The notes: generated from the sequence alone by a model not told the origin. Numbered from the stretch's first letter, positions 7,685-15,873 are shown. The stretch is 64,000 nucleotides of DNA from Rhizobium croatiense (GCF_019793465.1 NZ_JAILYJ010000004.1:124001-188000), one strand, 5' to 3'. Numbers and translations are program-made.

Positions 7685-7697
7685 GTAATAACATAAC
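7685..7697. promoter_or_regulatory. Zur-like operator 2 (znuC/znuA)
   Basis: GTAAT-AAC-ATAAC, the same pattern as operator 1 with one mismatch in symmetry. The two box centres are 22 bp apart, about two helical turns, so two dimers could bind the same face. It lies 25 bp before the znuA start. Confidence 0.78.
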
Positions 7698-7722
7698 ACT
7701 TGCAATTCAAGCGGAGCACCTG

Positions 7723-8799
7723 ATGAAACGCGCCCTGAGGCCTCTGAAAACGTGGGCCTTCAATATCCCGGCAGTCCTCTCCATTCCAGCCCTGGCGGTC
7801 CCCGCTTTGCTCTTTGCCGGCAGCATGTGGGCGGCCGACGCGCCGGTCGTCGTCACCTCGATCAAGCCGATCCATTCGCTGGTTTCGGCAATCATGCAGG
7901 GCGTCGGCGAACCGGAGCTGATCGTCGATGGCGCCGCCTCCCCGCATACCTACAGCCTGAAGCCGTCGAATGCACGCGCGCTGCAGGAGGCCAAGGTCGT
8001 CTTCTGGGTCGGGCCGAACCTGGAAGCATTCCTGGAAAAGCCGCTCGAAGCGCTGGGCTCGAACGCCAGCGTCGTCGAACTGGAGAATGCGCCGGGGCTG
8101 ACAAAGCTGCCCTTCCGCGAAGGCGGCGCCTTCGAGGCGCATGATGACGGCGACCATGAAACCGCCGCGGCCGATGACCACGCACATGAAGCCGCCGGCG
8201 CCGGCCATGACGATGGCCACGGACATGAGGAAAGCCACGCCCATCACGACGATCACGAAGAGCATGAACACGGGCATGGCGCCTTCGATACGCATCTCTG
8301 GCTAGACCCGATGAATGCGAAGGCGATGGCGGCCGTGATCACCACAACGCTGGTTGCCGCCGATCCCGCCAATGCCCTGACCTATCAGGCCAATGCCAAG
8401 ACGCTGGATGACAAGCTGACCGCGCTGGACAAGGAGATTGCCGCGACGGTCGCCCCCGTCAAGGACAAGCCCTTCGTCGTCTTCCATGACGCCTACCAAT
8501 ATTTCGAACACCGCTACGGCATCCGCGTCGCCGGCTCGATTACCGTCAGTCCGGAAACCATTCCTGGCGCCGAGCGCGTCTCGGAAATTCACCGCAAGGT
8601 TGGCGAACTTGGCGCAACCTGCGTCTTTGCCGAACCGCAATTCGAGCCGCGGCTCGTCAATGTCGTCATCGAGGGCACCAGCGCCAGATCCGGCGTGCTC
8701 GACCCCGAAGCGGCGACGCTGAAGACCGGCCCCGATCTCTACTTCACCCTCCTGCGCGGCATCGCCGAGAGCATGAAGGCTTGCCTCTCCAGCACATGA
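7723..8799 (+). CDS. znuA: Zinc ABC transporter periplasmic binding protein ZnuA
   Basis: 358 residues with a signal peptide at the start (hydrophobic LSIPALAVPALLFAGSMWA, residues 20-38). The cluster-9 zinc ligands are visible: His in GAASPHTYSLKPS, His in HLWLDP, His in VVFHDAYQYFEHRYG, and Glu/Asp near the end. A His/Asp/Glu-rich loop between about residues 140 and 188 (DDHAHEAAGAGHDD, HHDDHEEHEHGH) is the usual ZnuA zinc-scavenging loop. GGAG lies six bases before the ATG. Two Zur-like boxes precede it and a rho-independent terminator follows, so it is a single-gene unit repressed by Zur when zinc is sufficient. Confidence 0.96.
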   Translation: MKRALRPLKTWAFNIPAVLSIPALAVPALLFAGSMWAADAPVVVTSIKPIHSLVSAIMQGVGEPELIVDGAASPHTYSLKPSNARALQEAKVVFWVGPNLEAFLEKPLEALGSNASVVELENAPGLTKLPFREGGAFEAHDDGDHETAAADDHAHEAAGAGHDDGHGHEESHAHHDDHEEHEHGHGAFDTHLWLDPMNAKAMAAVITTTLVAADPANALTYQANAKTLDDKLTALDKEIAATVAPVKDKPFVVFHDAYQYFEHRYGIRVAGSITVSPETIPGAERVSEIHRKVGELGATCVFAEPQFEPRLVNVVIEGTSARSGVLDPEAATLKTGPDLYFTLLRGIAESMKACLSST

Positions 8800-8837
8800 T
8801 TGCCGTGCAATCTCCTGGAAAGAGCTGAGGCGGAAAG

Positions 8838-8865
8838 AGGCGGATGACCCCGTTCCGCCTTTTTT
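8838..8865 (+). terminator. Terminator after znuA
   Basis: Stem AGGCGGA (8838-8844) with TCCGCCT (8854-8860), followed directly by TTTTT. An overlapping alternative pairs the AGGCGGAA at 8828-8835 with the same right arm. It separates znuA from the next Zur-like box. Confidence 0.88.
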
Positions 8866-8878
8866 CGGTTCAACATAC

Positions 8879-8891
8879 GTAATGATATAAC
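8879..8891 (+). promoter_or_regulatory. Zur-like operator 3 (COG0523 GTPase gene)
   Basis: GTAAT-GAT-ATAAC, identical in pattern to the two znuC/znuA boxes. It sits 22 bp before the ATG of the GTPase gene, where a bound repressor would cover the promoter or block the ribosome site. Confidence 0.78.
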
Positions 8892-8912
8892 GTTAATATC
8901 GATGAGGTTCCC

Positions 8913-10118
8913 ATGGACGACAGACTTCCGGTCACGGTGCTTTCCGGCTTTCTCGGCGCCGGCAAGACGACGCTGCTCAACCACGTGCTCGCCAATCGCG
9001 AGGGCCTGCGCGTCGCCGTCATCGTCAACGACATGAGCGAGGTGAATATCGACGCCGCCCTCGTGCGCGACGGAGGCGCCAATCTCTCGCGCACCGAGGA
9101 GCAGTTGGTCGAGATGACCAATGGCTGCATCTGCTGCACGCTGCGCGACGACCTTTTGAAGGAGGTCCGCGACCTCGCCAACCAGGGCCGCTTCGATTAC
9201 CTGCTGATCGAATCGACCGGCATTGCCGAGCCGTTGCCCGTCGCCACCACCTTCGAGTTCCGCGACGAGAACGGAGAAAGCCTTTCGGATGTCGCGAGGC
9301 TCGACACGATGGTAACGGTGATCGACGCCGCCAATCTGCTCGCCGACTACGCCTCCGCCGATTTCCTCGCCGACCGCGGCGAAACCGCAGGTGACGGCGA
9401 CAACAGGACCCTCGTCGACCTGCTGGTCGAGCAGATCGAATTCGCCGATGTCGTGGTGCTGAACAAGATCGGCACGGCAAGCGAGGATGAGCGCGAGGCC
9501 GCACGCAAGATCATCATCGGCCTGAACCCGGATGCCAAGCTGATCGAGGCGAATTTCGGCAAGGTGGCTCTGAAGGACGTGCTTGGCACCGGCCGCTTCG
9601 ATATCGACAGGGCCGAGACCCATCCGCTCTGGTACAAGGAGCTGCACGGTTTCAAGGACCATGTGCCGGAGACCGAGGAGTACGGCATCCGCTCCTTCGT
9701 CTATCGCGAGAAGCGGCCGTTCCATCCGGCCAAGCTCCAGGCCTTTCTCGACAAGACCTGGCCGGGCGTGGTGCGCGCCAAGGGCTTCTTCTGGCTGGCG
9801 ACGCGCCCGCACCATGTCGGCGAGATCAGCCAGGCGGGCGCGATCGTGCGCACCGGCAAGATAGGCCTGTGGTGGGCAGCCGTCCCCCGCGAACAGTGGC
9901 CGCAGGAGCCTCGCTTCCTCAACGCCCTCGGCCCCTATCTCGATCCCGTCTGGGGCGACCGCCGCCAGGAAATCGTTTTCATCGGCGCCGACCCGATGGA
10001 CGAGGCCTGGATCAGGAAAGAACTCGACGCCTGCCTGGTGGAAGGCGATGCCTTCATGCCGGAGCGCTGGCGCAAACTGCCTGATCCTTTCGCCAGCTGG
10101 AACAGGCAGGCCGCATGA
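8913..10118 (+). CDS. zigA: COG0523 (CobW/ZigA-type) zinc metallochaperone GTPase
   Basis: 401 residues. Walker A GFLGAGKT (12-19), the metal-binding CxCC motif in NGCICCTLR (Cys72, 74, 75), a Walker B-like LLIESTG and a base-recognition NKIG are all in order. The C-terminal CobW domain runs from about residue 235 ([16 protein letters not shown]) to residue 350 ([14 protein letters not shown]). These G3E GTPases deliver zinc to target enzymes when zinc is short. The zinc role here is supported by the Zur-like box 22 bp upstream and by the znu genes next door. Other COG0523 members handle cobalt or nitrile hydratase iron, but context argues against those. The symbol follows the zinc-linked subgroup and is tentative. 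Confidence 0.9.
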   Translation: MDDRLPVTVLSGFLGAGKTTLLNHVLANREGLRVAVIVNDMSEVNIDAALVRDGGANLSRTEEQLVEMTNGCICCTLRDDLLKEVRDLANQGRFDYLLIESTGIAEPLPVATTFEFRDENGESLSDVARLDTMVTVIDAANLLADYASADFLADRGETAGDGDNRTLVDLLVEQIEFADVVVLNKIGTASEDEREAARKIIIGLNPDAKLIEANFGKVALKDVLGTGRFDIDRAETHPLWYKELHGFKDHVPETEEYGIRSFVYREKRPFHPAKLQAFLDKTWPGVVRAKGFFWLATRPHHVGEISQAGAIVRTGKIGLWWAAVPREQWPQEPRFLNALGPYLDPVWGDRRQEIVFIGADPMDEAWIRKELDACLVEGDAFMPERWRKLPDPFASWNRQAA

Positions 10119-10318
10119 AGGCGGCGGCGATCACCCGTTACCGCTGCGTCTGCGAGGAATGCGATCCACTGCCACCGATCGAGGGGCTGCATCCGTTGAC
10201 CTATGACGGAGCGCCGGAGGAGCGAACGACACGGGCATTGTTCGGCGTAATCGCTAGGCAGGTAATGCCGATCCGTCGGAAGGCTTCTGCGGGAAATAAT
10301 CCCGCGGGAACGGAATGA
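10115..10318 (+). CDS. Small hypothetical protein coupled to the zinc GTPase
   Basis: 67 residues. Its ATG overlaps the GTPase stop (ATGA), which suggests translational coupling. The first 48 codons have normal codon use and encode a segment with CVCEEC (two cysteines, two glutamates) and [17 protein letters not shown]. The last 20 codons are poorly coded, so the gene may be a truncated remnant. The cysteine cluster would suit metal binding, but I recognise no family. Translation is uncertain. Confidence 0.4.
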   Translation: MKAAAITRYRCVCEECDPLPPIEGLHPLTYDGAPEERTTRALFGVIARQVMPIRRKASAGNNPAGTE

Positions 10319-10390
10319 CCGGAGAATGCAAGATTGGCATAGGCGAAAGGTGTGTTACCGGCAAGCGCCGACAGGGCACGCCCTCACCTC

Positions 10391-10541
10391 CCTCCTCCCT
10401 GTGGCCTCAGGCTTCGCCCGAGGATGTCACGGGGATTCAGCGCGCCCAAGTCCTTGGGCGCGGGAGACTCACTTCCTGTCAAGGGAGTCATTCACGGCGG
10501 ACGCACGTGGCTGGATTCCTGTCACAGGCACAGGAATGAGG
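10391..10541. repeat. Small inverted-repeat element, family B (copy 2)
   Basis: Same architecture as 5193-5348: diverged left end CCTCCTCCCTGTGGCC, the shared GCGCCCAAGTCCTTGGGCGC hairpin, then CTGGATTCCTGTCACAGG and the GAATGAGG end. It fills most of the gap between the zinc genes and the RcnB-like gene. Confidence 0.83.
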
Positions 10542-10651
10542 GAGCTGAGAGCGCGTGCGACCAGGCTATCAGGACAGAGACAAACGCGGCAGAGCTTTTT
10601 CAGCAAATGTGTACTTTGACAGCACCCTCACACCAACTTTGAGGGTCGAGA

Positions 10652-10673
10652 AAGGGCGGCCAAAGCCGCCCTT
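10652..10673 (-). terminator. Terminator of the RcnB-like gene
   Basis: Stem AAGGGCGGC (10652-10660) with GCCGCCCTT (10665-10673) around a CAAA loop. On the minus strand it lies 14 bp after the stop of the gene ending at 10688 and is followed by TCTC, so it is a moderate intrinsic terminator. Confidence 0.75.
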
Positions 10674-10687
10674 GCCATATCCGCCGA

Positions 10688-11014
10688 TCAACGACCGACG
10701 ATGACATTCGAAATGACGCCGTTGGTGATGCCGATCAGTAGGAAGTCGCGGTCGGCGCGGACCCAGCGATAACCGCGCGGCGGAGGGGCCAGCCGGTAGC
10801 GGCGGTAGTCGTTGACGTTGGAGAAGCGGCTGCGCTCGCTGGCGTTGACGCGGTATCCCTTCTTCCAGTGCGGCCGGACGACCGTCTTGTGGATGACCAC
10901 CTTCTTCTGCACGACAACAGGCGGACGGCGATGATCGTCAGCGCTGGCCTGTGAGACGACCATCGGCGAGAGAAGGAAGGAAGCGGAAAGAAGAGCGGCA
11001 AAGATCTTTTTCAT
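10688..11014 (-). CDS. RcnB-like periplasmic protein
   Basis: 108 residues with a Sec signal peptide (MKKIFAALLSASFLLSPMVVSQASA). The mature part is basic and carries the RcnB-family end: YRRYRLAPPPRGYRWVRADRD followed by FLLIGITNGVISNVIVGR. In E. coli RcnB is a periplasmic protein needed for normal nickel/cobalt efflux. The rhizobial members of this family are numerous, and their metal link is not shown. The ATG at 11014 was chosen because the signal peptide begins there; the longer frame has no ribosome site. It has its own terminator. Confidence 0.82.
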   Translation of the reverse strand: MKKIFAALLSASFLLSPMVVSQASADDHRRPPVVVQKKVVIHKTVVRPHWKKGYRVNASERSRFSNVNDYRRYRLAPPPRGYRWVRADRDFLLIGITNGVISNVIVGR

Positions 11015-11157
11015 GTGCGGTTCCTCGTTTGGGCACGGGAGAAAACTAGGCCCGAAAAGATGAACGAAACTGAAAGTTAAATTAAACTTCCGTAATGAAA
11101 TCTGCGACCTGCGCGGCGCCTCTTGCATTTTAGATGAAGCTTATACACCAACATTCG

Positions 11158-11292
11158 TGGCCGCCCTCGCCCTTCGAGGCCCTGACGGGGCACCTCAGGA
11201 TGAGGCCTGAGAGAAGCTGCGGCCGCCGCCGGAAACCGGGGCTGCAAGACGCACCGCTCAAAGGCCGGAGCCTCGAAGGACGGGGCGGGTGA
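11158..11292. repeat. Small inverted-repeat element, family C (diverged copy)
   Basis: Arms CCTTCGAGGC (11171-11180) and GCCTCGAAGG (11270-11279), with GGGGCACCTCAGGATGAGG inside, match modules of the better preserved copy at 54041-54173. The stretch 11015-11331 otherwise holds no gene that I can support. Confidence 0.65.
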
Positions 11293-11331
11293 CAAGACTA
11301 GGGCCAACCACCCCAAACGTTAGAATGCCAT

Positions 11332-11404
11332 CTGCGCCTTGCCGCTCGCGCGGGAGCGTGTAGTTTCGGCCGCGCGTCAATTCAGAGGTCAGCAAGACAT
11401 GTCC
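11332..11404. repeat. Left copy of ~73-bp direct repeat flanking chrA-VOC
   Basis: This segment (CTGCGCCTTGCC ... GAGCGTGTAGTTTCGG ... CGCGTCAATTCAGAGGT ... ATGTCC) recurs at 13052-13124, just before and into the start of the CorC/HlyC-type gene, with roughly ten differences. It contains what is, at the right copy, the promoter, ribosome site and first two codons of that gene. Confidence 0.85.
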
Positions 11405-11428
11405 CCTTCCCGGCGGAGGCAACAATGA
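11399..11428 (+). other. Nine-codon leader frame overlapping the chrA start
   Basis: ATG TCC ... CAA TGA encodes MSPSRRRQQ. Its TGA overlaps the chrA ATG (ATGA). Its own ATG corresponds to the start codon of the CorC/HlyC-type gene in the right direct-repeat copy. It may be a fossil start or a coupling leader; translation is unproven. Confidence 0.35.
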
Positions 11429-12516
11429 GCACTCACAACGATGCCCTGCCCGTTGCGAGGCCGGCCGACGGCTCGCCGCTCGAGGTTTTCCGCGTCTTCC
11501 TCAAGCTCGGTCTCACCTCCTTCGGCGGGCCGATTGCCCATCTCGGCTATTTCAGGGACGAGTTGGTGGTGCGGCGCAAATGGATCGACGAGGCCGGTTA
11601 CGCCGATCTAGTGGCGCTCTGCCAATTTCTGCCGGGATCCGCCTCCAGCCAGGTCGGCTTTTCCCTCGGCGTCCTCAGGGGCAACGGCCTTGTCGGCGGG
11701 CTGGCGGCCTGGTGCGCCTTCACGCTGCCGTCGGCGCTCATGCTATTTGCTTTCGCGCTCGGCGCCGCCGCCATCGTCGTCTTCGTCGGCGGATCATTCG
11801 GCCAGATCGGCGCGATTGCACTTGGAGCGGCGGCGGGCCTCTATTTCTGCCGCGCCGATGCGCCGGCGCTTGCAGGCCGTCTCGGCTTTCCCGTATCGCG
11901 CCGTGCCGGCGCGATCGCCCTTGTCCTCTTTGCCGCCTTCTTCCTCATCCCGCCGCTTCTCGCCAATGCGACCGGCCATCAGGGGATCGCGCTCTTCGAT
12001 GCCTTCTACCGCACGGGTGCGCTGGTCTTCGGCGGCGGCCATGTCGTGCTGCCGCTGCTCCAGGCGGAAGTTGTCGCCCCCGGCTGGGTGACGAACGAAA
12101 CCTTCCTCGCCGGTTACGGCCTGACGCAGGCCGTGCCGGGTCCGCTCTTCACTTTCGCCGCCTATCTCGGCACGGTGTTGACACCCGCGCCGAACGGATG
12201 GGCGGGCGCCGTCATCGCGCTTGTCGCGATCTTCCTGTCGGGCCTTCTCCTCGTCTACGGCATGTTGCCCTTCTGGGATGGCTTACGCACCCGCCCGGCC
12301 ATGCAGGCGGCCATGCGCGGCACCAACGCCGCCGTCGTCGGCATTCTGGGGGCGGCGCTCTACAGCCCGGTCTGGACGAGCGCTGTGCTTTCGCCGCGGG
12401 ATTTCGCATTGGCGCTCACCGCCTTTCTGCTGCTCACCGTCTGGAAGGCGCCGCCCTGGATCATCGTCCTGCTGCTGGCGGCAGCTTCGGTCTCCCTCGC
12501 CGCGCCCGGCGCATAG
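11425..12516 (+). CDS. chrA: Chromate transporter family protein ChrA, apparently shortened
   Basis: 363 residues, mostly membrane. Both ChrA halves are recognisable: FLKLGLTSFGGPIAHLGYFRDE with the CQFLPGSASSQVGF motif in the first, and FYRTGALVFGGGHVVLPLL with LTQAVPGPLFTFAAYLG in the second. ChrA exports chromate by proton exchange. Between FAFALGA and AIVVFVGGSFGQIGAIALG, about residues 112-115, the usual LLHGLK...AQAVWGMAR...CPDR stretch of the family is absent. This suggests an in-frame loss of some 45 residues and one or two helices, so the protein may be inactive. GGAGG lies five bases before the ATG. A VOC-family gene follows in the same direction. Confidence 0.85.
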   Translation: MSTHNDALPVARPADGSPLEVFRVFLKLGLTSFGGPIAHLGYFRDELVVRRKWIDEAGYADLVALCQFLPGSASSQVGFSLGVLRGNGLVGGLAAWCAFTLPSALMLFAFALGAAAIVVFVGGSFGQIGAIALGAAAGLYFCRADAPALAGRLGFPVSRRAGAIALVLFAAFFLIPPLLANATGHQGIALFDAFYRTGALVFGGGHVVLPLLQAEVVAPGWVTNETFLAGYGLTQAVPGPLFTFAAYLGTVLTPAPNGWAGAVIALVAIFLSGLLLVYGMLPFWDGLRTRPAMQAAMRGTNAAVVGILGAALYSPVWTSAVLSPRDFALALTAFLLLTVWKAPPWIIVLLLAAASVSLAAPGA

Positions 12517-12641
12517 CGCCACGAGCGGATTCGATTTTCGGAACGATTGGGCGCAGATTTGAAACAGGAGCGTCCGCCGCGCGTCCCCTCGGGCCGCCGC
12601 GTACAGCGCTCCGCGACAGCGGAAACACCATGGAGGGAACC

Positions 12642-13025
12642 ATGCCCGGCATCAGCATGCGTTATATCGTCGACGACGTCGACGCCGCGGTGGAATTCTA
12701 CACCAGACATCTCGGCTTCTCCGTCGCGCTTCACCCGGCGCCGAGCTTCGCCATCCTGACCAGGGACGGCTTTCGGCTGCTCGTCAGCGGCACGACGGGT
12801 CCGGGCGGAGCCTCCCAGGCGATGCCGGACGGACGGAAGCCCGAGCCCGGCGGATGGAACCGCATCCAGATCGAAGTCGCCGACCTCGAGGCGGAGGTCA
12901 CGGCACTGCGCCAGGCCGGCGCGCGTTTTCGCAATGAGATCGTGCAGGGCATCGGCGGCAAGCAGATCCTGCTCGATGACCCCGCGGGAAACCCGATCGA
13001 GCTCTTCGAATCGCCGAAAAGATGA
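12642..13025 (+). CDS. VOC (glyoxalase/bleomycin resistance) superfamily protein
   Basis: 127 residues, one VOC domain of two beta-alpha-beta-beta-beta modules: MRYIVDDVDAAVEFYTRHLGF in the first and WNRIQIEVADLEAEVTALRQAGARF with QILLDDPAGNPIELFE in the second. The final Glu in PIELFE fits the family metal ligand; the other metal ligands cannot be assigned with confidence. VOC proteins include glyoxalases, dioxygenases and antibiotic-binding proteins; the substrate here is unknown. The ATG at 12642 was preferred over an upstream ATG at 12630 because GGAGG stands five bases before it. It lies downstream of chrA inside the direct-repeat-flanked segment. Confidence 0.85.
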   Translation: MPGISMRYIVDDVDAAVEFYTRHLGFSVALHPAPSFAILTRDGFRLLVSGTTGPGGASQAMPDGRKPEPGGWNRIQIEVADLEAEVTALRQAGARFRNEIVQGIGGKQILLDDPAGNPIELFESPKR

Positions 13026-13051
13026 GCATAGCGGCATCGCAAGAACGACGG

Positions 13052-13124
13052 CTGCGCCTTGCCAGCCGTCCCTGAGCGTGTAGTTTCGGACTCGCGTCAA
13101 TTCAGAGGTAGGCAAAATATGTCC
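13052..13124. repeat. Right copy of ~73-bp direct repeat (promoter of the CorC/HlyC-type gene)
   Basis: Partner of 11332-11404. It overlaps the first two codons of the gene at 13119 and should contain its promoter and ribosome site. The conserved core is GAGCGTGTAGTTTCGG followed by CGCGTCAATTCAGAGGT. Confidence 0.85.
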
Positions 13125-14450
13125 GAATCCGCGGGCGGGCCCTTCGACTATGTCGGGATACTAGCCGTGTTTTTCCTCGTCGCCGCCAACGGCTTCTTCG
13201 TCGCCGCCGAATTCGCGCTTGTGTCGGTCAGGCGCAGCCGTGTCGCCGAGCTTGTCGCGGCAGGGCGCATGAATGCCTCTGCGCTCCAGCGGGCCGTCGA
13301 CAATCTCGACGCCAATCTTGCCGCGACGCAGCTCGGCATCACCATCTCATCGCTGGCGCTCGGCTGGGTCGGCGAGCCGGCGCTCGCCCATCTGATCGAG
13401 CCCCTGCTCTCCTGGCTGCCCGAACCATGGGCAGCGACCGGCGCCCATACCGTCGCCATCGTCGTCGCCTTCGTCATCATTACCGCGCTGCATATCGTGC
13501 TCGGCGAGCTCGCACCCAAAAGCCTGGCGCTGCAGCGCAGCGAGGCCACCTCGCTGGCCGTCGTGCGTCCGCTCGGGTTCTTCCTTGTATTGTTCAAGCC
13601 GGCGATCTTCACCCTCAACGGCATGGGCAACCTCGTGCTGCGGGCCGTCGGCCTTCGCGCCGGAACCGGAGAATCCTCGTTCCACTCGCCGCAGGAATTG
13701 AAATTGCTGGTCGCCGAAAGCCAGGAAGCCGGGCTTTTGAACCCGGTGCAGCAGCAATTGGTCGAGCGGGTATTCAACATCGGCGACAGACCGGTCTCCG
13801 ACATCATGACCCCACGTCTCGACATCGAATGGTTCGATGCCGACGACAGCGAGGCGGAGATCCTGAAGACGATCCGCGAATGCAGCCACGAGCAGCTGCT
13901 GGTCGCCCGCGGCTCGATCGACGAGCCGATCGGCATGGTGTTGAAGAAGGATCTTCTCGATCAGGTCCTCGACGGCGGCAAGGTCCGGCCGCTGGAGGTG
14001 ATCAAGCAACCCCTGGTGCTGCACGAGGGCACCAAGGTCGTGCGCGTGATCGACAGCTTCAAGGCTTCGCCCGTGCGCCTCGCCATCGTTATCGACGAAT
14101 ATGGCAGCCTCGAGGGCATCGTCACCCAGACAGACCTGCTGGAAGCCATCGCCGGCGATCTGCCGGGCGCCGACGAGGAACCAGACATCGTCGTTCGGGA
14201 AGACGGCTCGCTGTTAATCGACGCGATGATGCCGGCCTTCGACGCCTTCGAACGCCTGGGCCTCAAGGATCGCCCCGACGCCGACTTCCATACGCTGGCA
14301 GGCTTCGCGCTGCACCAGCTTCAGCACATCCCCGAAGCCGGCGAGATATTCCTCTTCGACGGCTGGCGCTTCGAGGTGATCGACATGGACGGCATGCGCA
14401 TCGACAAGATGCTGGCGACGCGCATTGCCGCCGAGGGGGCAGAGGCGTAA
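13119..14450 (+). CDS. CNNM/CorC-HlyC family membrane protein (DUF21-CBS-CorC)
   Basis: 443 residues with the standard domain order. A DUF21/CNNM membrane domain with about four helices comes first (residues 10-185, including AANGFFVAAEFALVSVRRSR and LHIVLGELAPKSLALQ). A CBS pair follows (about 205-330, with DIMTPR and IDEYGSLEGIVTQTDLLEAIAGDL). A CorC_HlyC transporter-associated domain ends it (about 345-430). Relatives take part in Mg2+/Co2+ export or resistance; the haemolysin name is historical. The ATG at 13119 is preferred over upstream alternative starts. Its stop abuts, with no gap, the stop of the convergent chrA2 gene. Confidence 0.92.
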   Translation: MSESAGGPFDYVGILAVFFLVAANGFFVAAEFALVSVRRSRVAELVAAGRMNASALQRAVDNLDANLAATQLGITISSLALGWVGEPALAHLIEPLLSWLPEPWAATGAHTVAIVVAFVIITALHIVLGELAPKSLALQRSEATSLAVVRPLGFFLVLFKPAIFTLNGMGNLVLRAVGLRAGTGESSFHSPQELKLLVAESQEAGLLNPVQQQLVERVFNIGDRPVSDIMTPRLDIEWFDADDSEAEILKTIRECSHEQLLVARGSIDEPIGMVLKKDLLDQVLDGGKVRPLEVIKQPLVLHEGTKVVRVIDSFKASPVRLAIVIDEYGSLEGIVTQTDLLEAIAGDLPGADEEPDIVVREDGSLLIDAMMPAFDAFERLGLKDRPDADFHTLAGFALHQLQHIPEAGEIFLFDGWRFEVIDMDGMRIDKMLATRIAAEGAEA

Positions 14451-15872
14451 TCAGTTCATCGCCAGCGTCCAGACCATGCCGGCGGCGGCGCAGCTGAGCA
14501 GTGTTGCGATGACGGAGGTCTTGAATCGGAAGATCGCGATCGCGGCGACGGCAGACAGCGCCATTGCCGCCGGCACCGCCGATTGCAGCACCGGAATGTC
14601 GAGCCGCAGGCCGGCAAGGCGGACGACGGCAACTTCGGCAAACAGCGTATGCAGACCAAACCAGATGGCGAGGTTGAGAATGACCCCAACCACCGCCGCC
14701 GTTATCGCCGACATCGCCCCTGCCAGCGCGACGTTGCCACGCAGCTTTTCGATGAACGGCGCCCCCAGGAAGATCCAGAGAAAACAGGGCACGAAGGTCA
14801 CCCATGTCGTCAGCAGCGCTGCAAGCGTGGCAGCCAGCATGGGATCCAGTGATCCCGGATCGCGGTAGGCGCCCATGAAGCCGACGAACTGCACCACCAT
14901 GATCAGCGGTCCCGGCGTCGTTTCGGCCATGCCGAGGCCATCGAGCATCTCGCCCGGCTTCAGCCAGCCGAAATGCTGCACGGCTTCCTGGGCAACATAC
15001 GCAAGGACGGCATACGCCCCGCCGAAGGTGACGACAGCCATCTTGCTGAAGAACAGGCCGATCTCGGCGAAGACGCTGTCCGCCCCGAAGATCGCGTAGA
15101 CGGCAGCGACCGGTATAAGCCACAGGGCAAGCAGCACCGTCGACATGCGCAAGGACCAGGCGAGATTCGGGCGCGCATGCGCCGGTATGTCCTCGCCCAG
15201 CACTGAATCGGCATCCGATAGCACCGGCCCGCTGCCGGCCTTGTGCCCGCCGCCGGTCTTGAAGGCGGCAAGCCCGGCCCGGCCGCCGAAAAAGCCGGTA
15301 ATTCCGGCTGCGAGCACGATCAGCGGGAACGGCACATGAAGAAAGAAGATGGCGACGAAGGCCACTGCCGCGATCGCGATCATGACCTTATTCCTCAAGG
15401 CCCTTCCGCCGATACGAATGACCGCCTGCACGACGACGGCGAGCACGGCCGCCTTCAGGCCGAAAAACAGGCCGGCGACGATGGCGACGTTGCCATGGGC
15501 GGCATAGATGTAGCTGAGACCGAGAATCGACAGAAATCCCGGCAGCACGAACAATATGCCGGCAACGAGGCCGCCCAGGGTCCGGTGCATCAGCCAGCCG
15601 ATATAAATGGCGAGCTGCTGCGCCTCGGGGCCGGGAAGCAGCATGCAATAGTTGAGCGCATGCAGGAAACGGTGCTCGCCGATCCATCGTTTCTCGTCGA
15701 CGATGATCCGGTGCATGACGGCGATCTGACCGGCGGGGCCGCCGAAGCTCAGGGCCGCGACGCGGAGCCAGACCTTGAAGGCTTCGCCGAACGAAACGCC
15801 GTGATGACGCTCCTCGCCTGCCTGTTTCTCCGCAATTTTTCCGGCCGACGCATTTTCTGTCATCTCGGCCAT
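14451..15872 (-). CDS. chrA: Chromate transporter ChrA, full-length, second copy
   Basis: 473 residues with two homologous ChrA halves and about eleven membrane helices. First-half motifs are RVAALSFGGPAGQIAVMHR and NYCMLLPGPEAQQLAIYIG; second-half motifs are FSKMAVVTFGGAYAVLAYVAQEA and MAETTPGPLIMVVQFVGF. Unlike the copy at 11425, the GLFFGLKAAVLAVVVQAVIR stretch after the first GP motif is present. The ATG at 15872 follows the stop of the ChrB-like gene by one base, so the two are co-translated. The expected role is efflux of chromate (and possibly other oxyanions) from the cytoplasm. Confidence 0.93.
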   Translation of the reverse strand: MAEMTENASAGKIAEKQAGEERHHGVSFGEAFKVWLRVAALSFGGPAGQIAVMHRIIVDEKRWIGEHRFLHALNYCMLLPGPEAQQLAIYIGWLMHRTLGGLVAGILFVLPGFLSILGLSYIYAAHGNVAIVAGLFFGLKAAVLAVVVQAVIRIGGRALRNKVMIAIAAVAFVAIFFLHVPFPLIVLAAGITGFFGGRAGLAAFKTGGGHKAGSGPVLSDADSVLGEDIPAHARPNLAWSLRMSTVLLALWLIPVAAVYAIFGADSVFAEIGLFFSKMAVVTFGGAYAVLAYVAQEAVQHFGWLKPGEMLDGLGMAETTPGPLIMVVQFVGFMGAYRDPGSLDPMLAATLAALLTTWVTFVPCFLWIFLGAPFIEKLRGNVALAGAMSAITAAVVGVILNLAIWFGLHTLFAEVAVVRLAGLRLDIPVLQSAVPAAMALSAVAAIAIFRFKTSVIATLLSCAAAGMVWTLAMN

Positions 15873-15873
15873 C

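Noticed and set aside
11580..13025. A 481-residue frame spanning chrA and the VOC gene
   Set aside because: The first 350 residues are an Arg-rich shadow of chrA in another frame; only the last 127 residues, with their own GGAGG, are a real gene.
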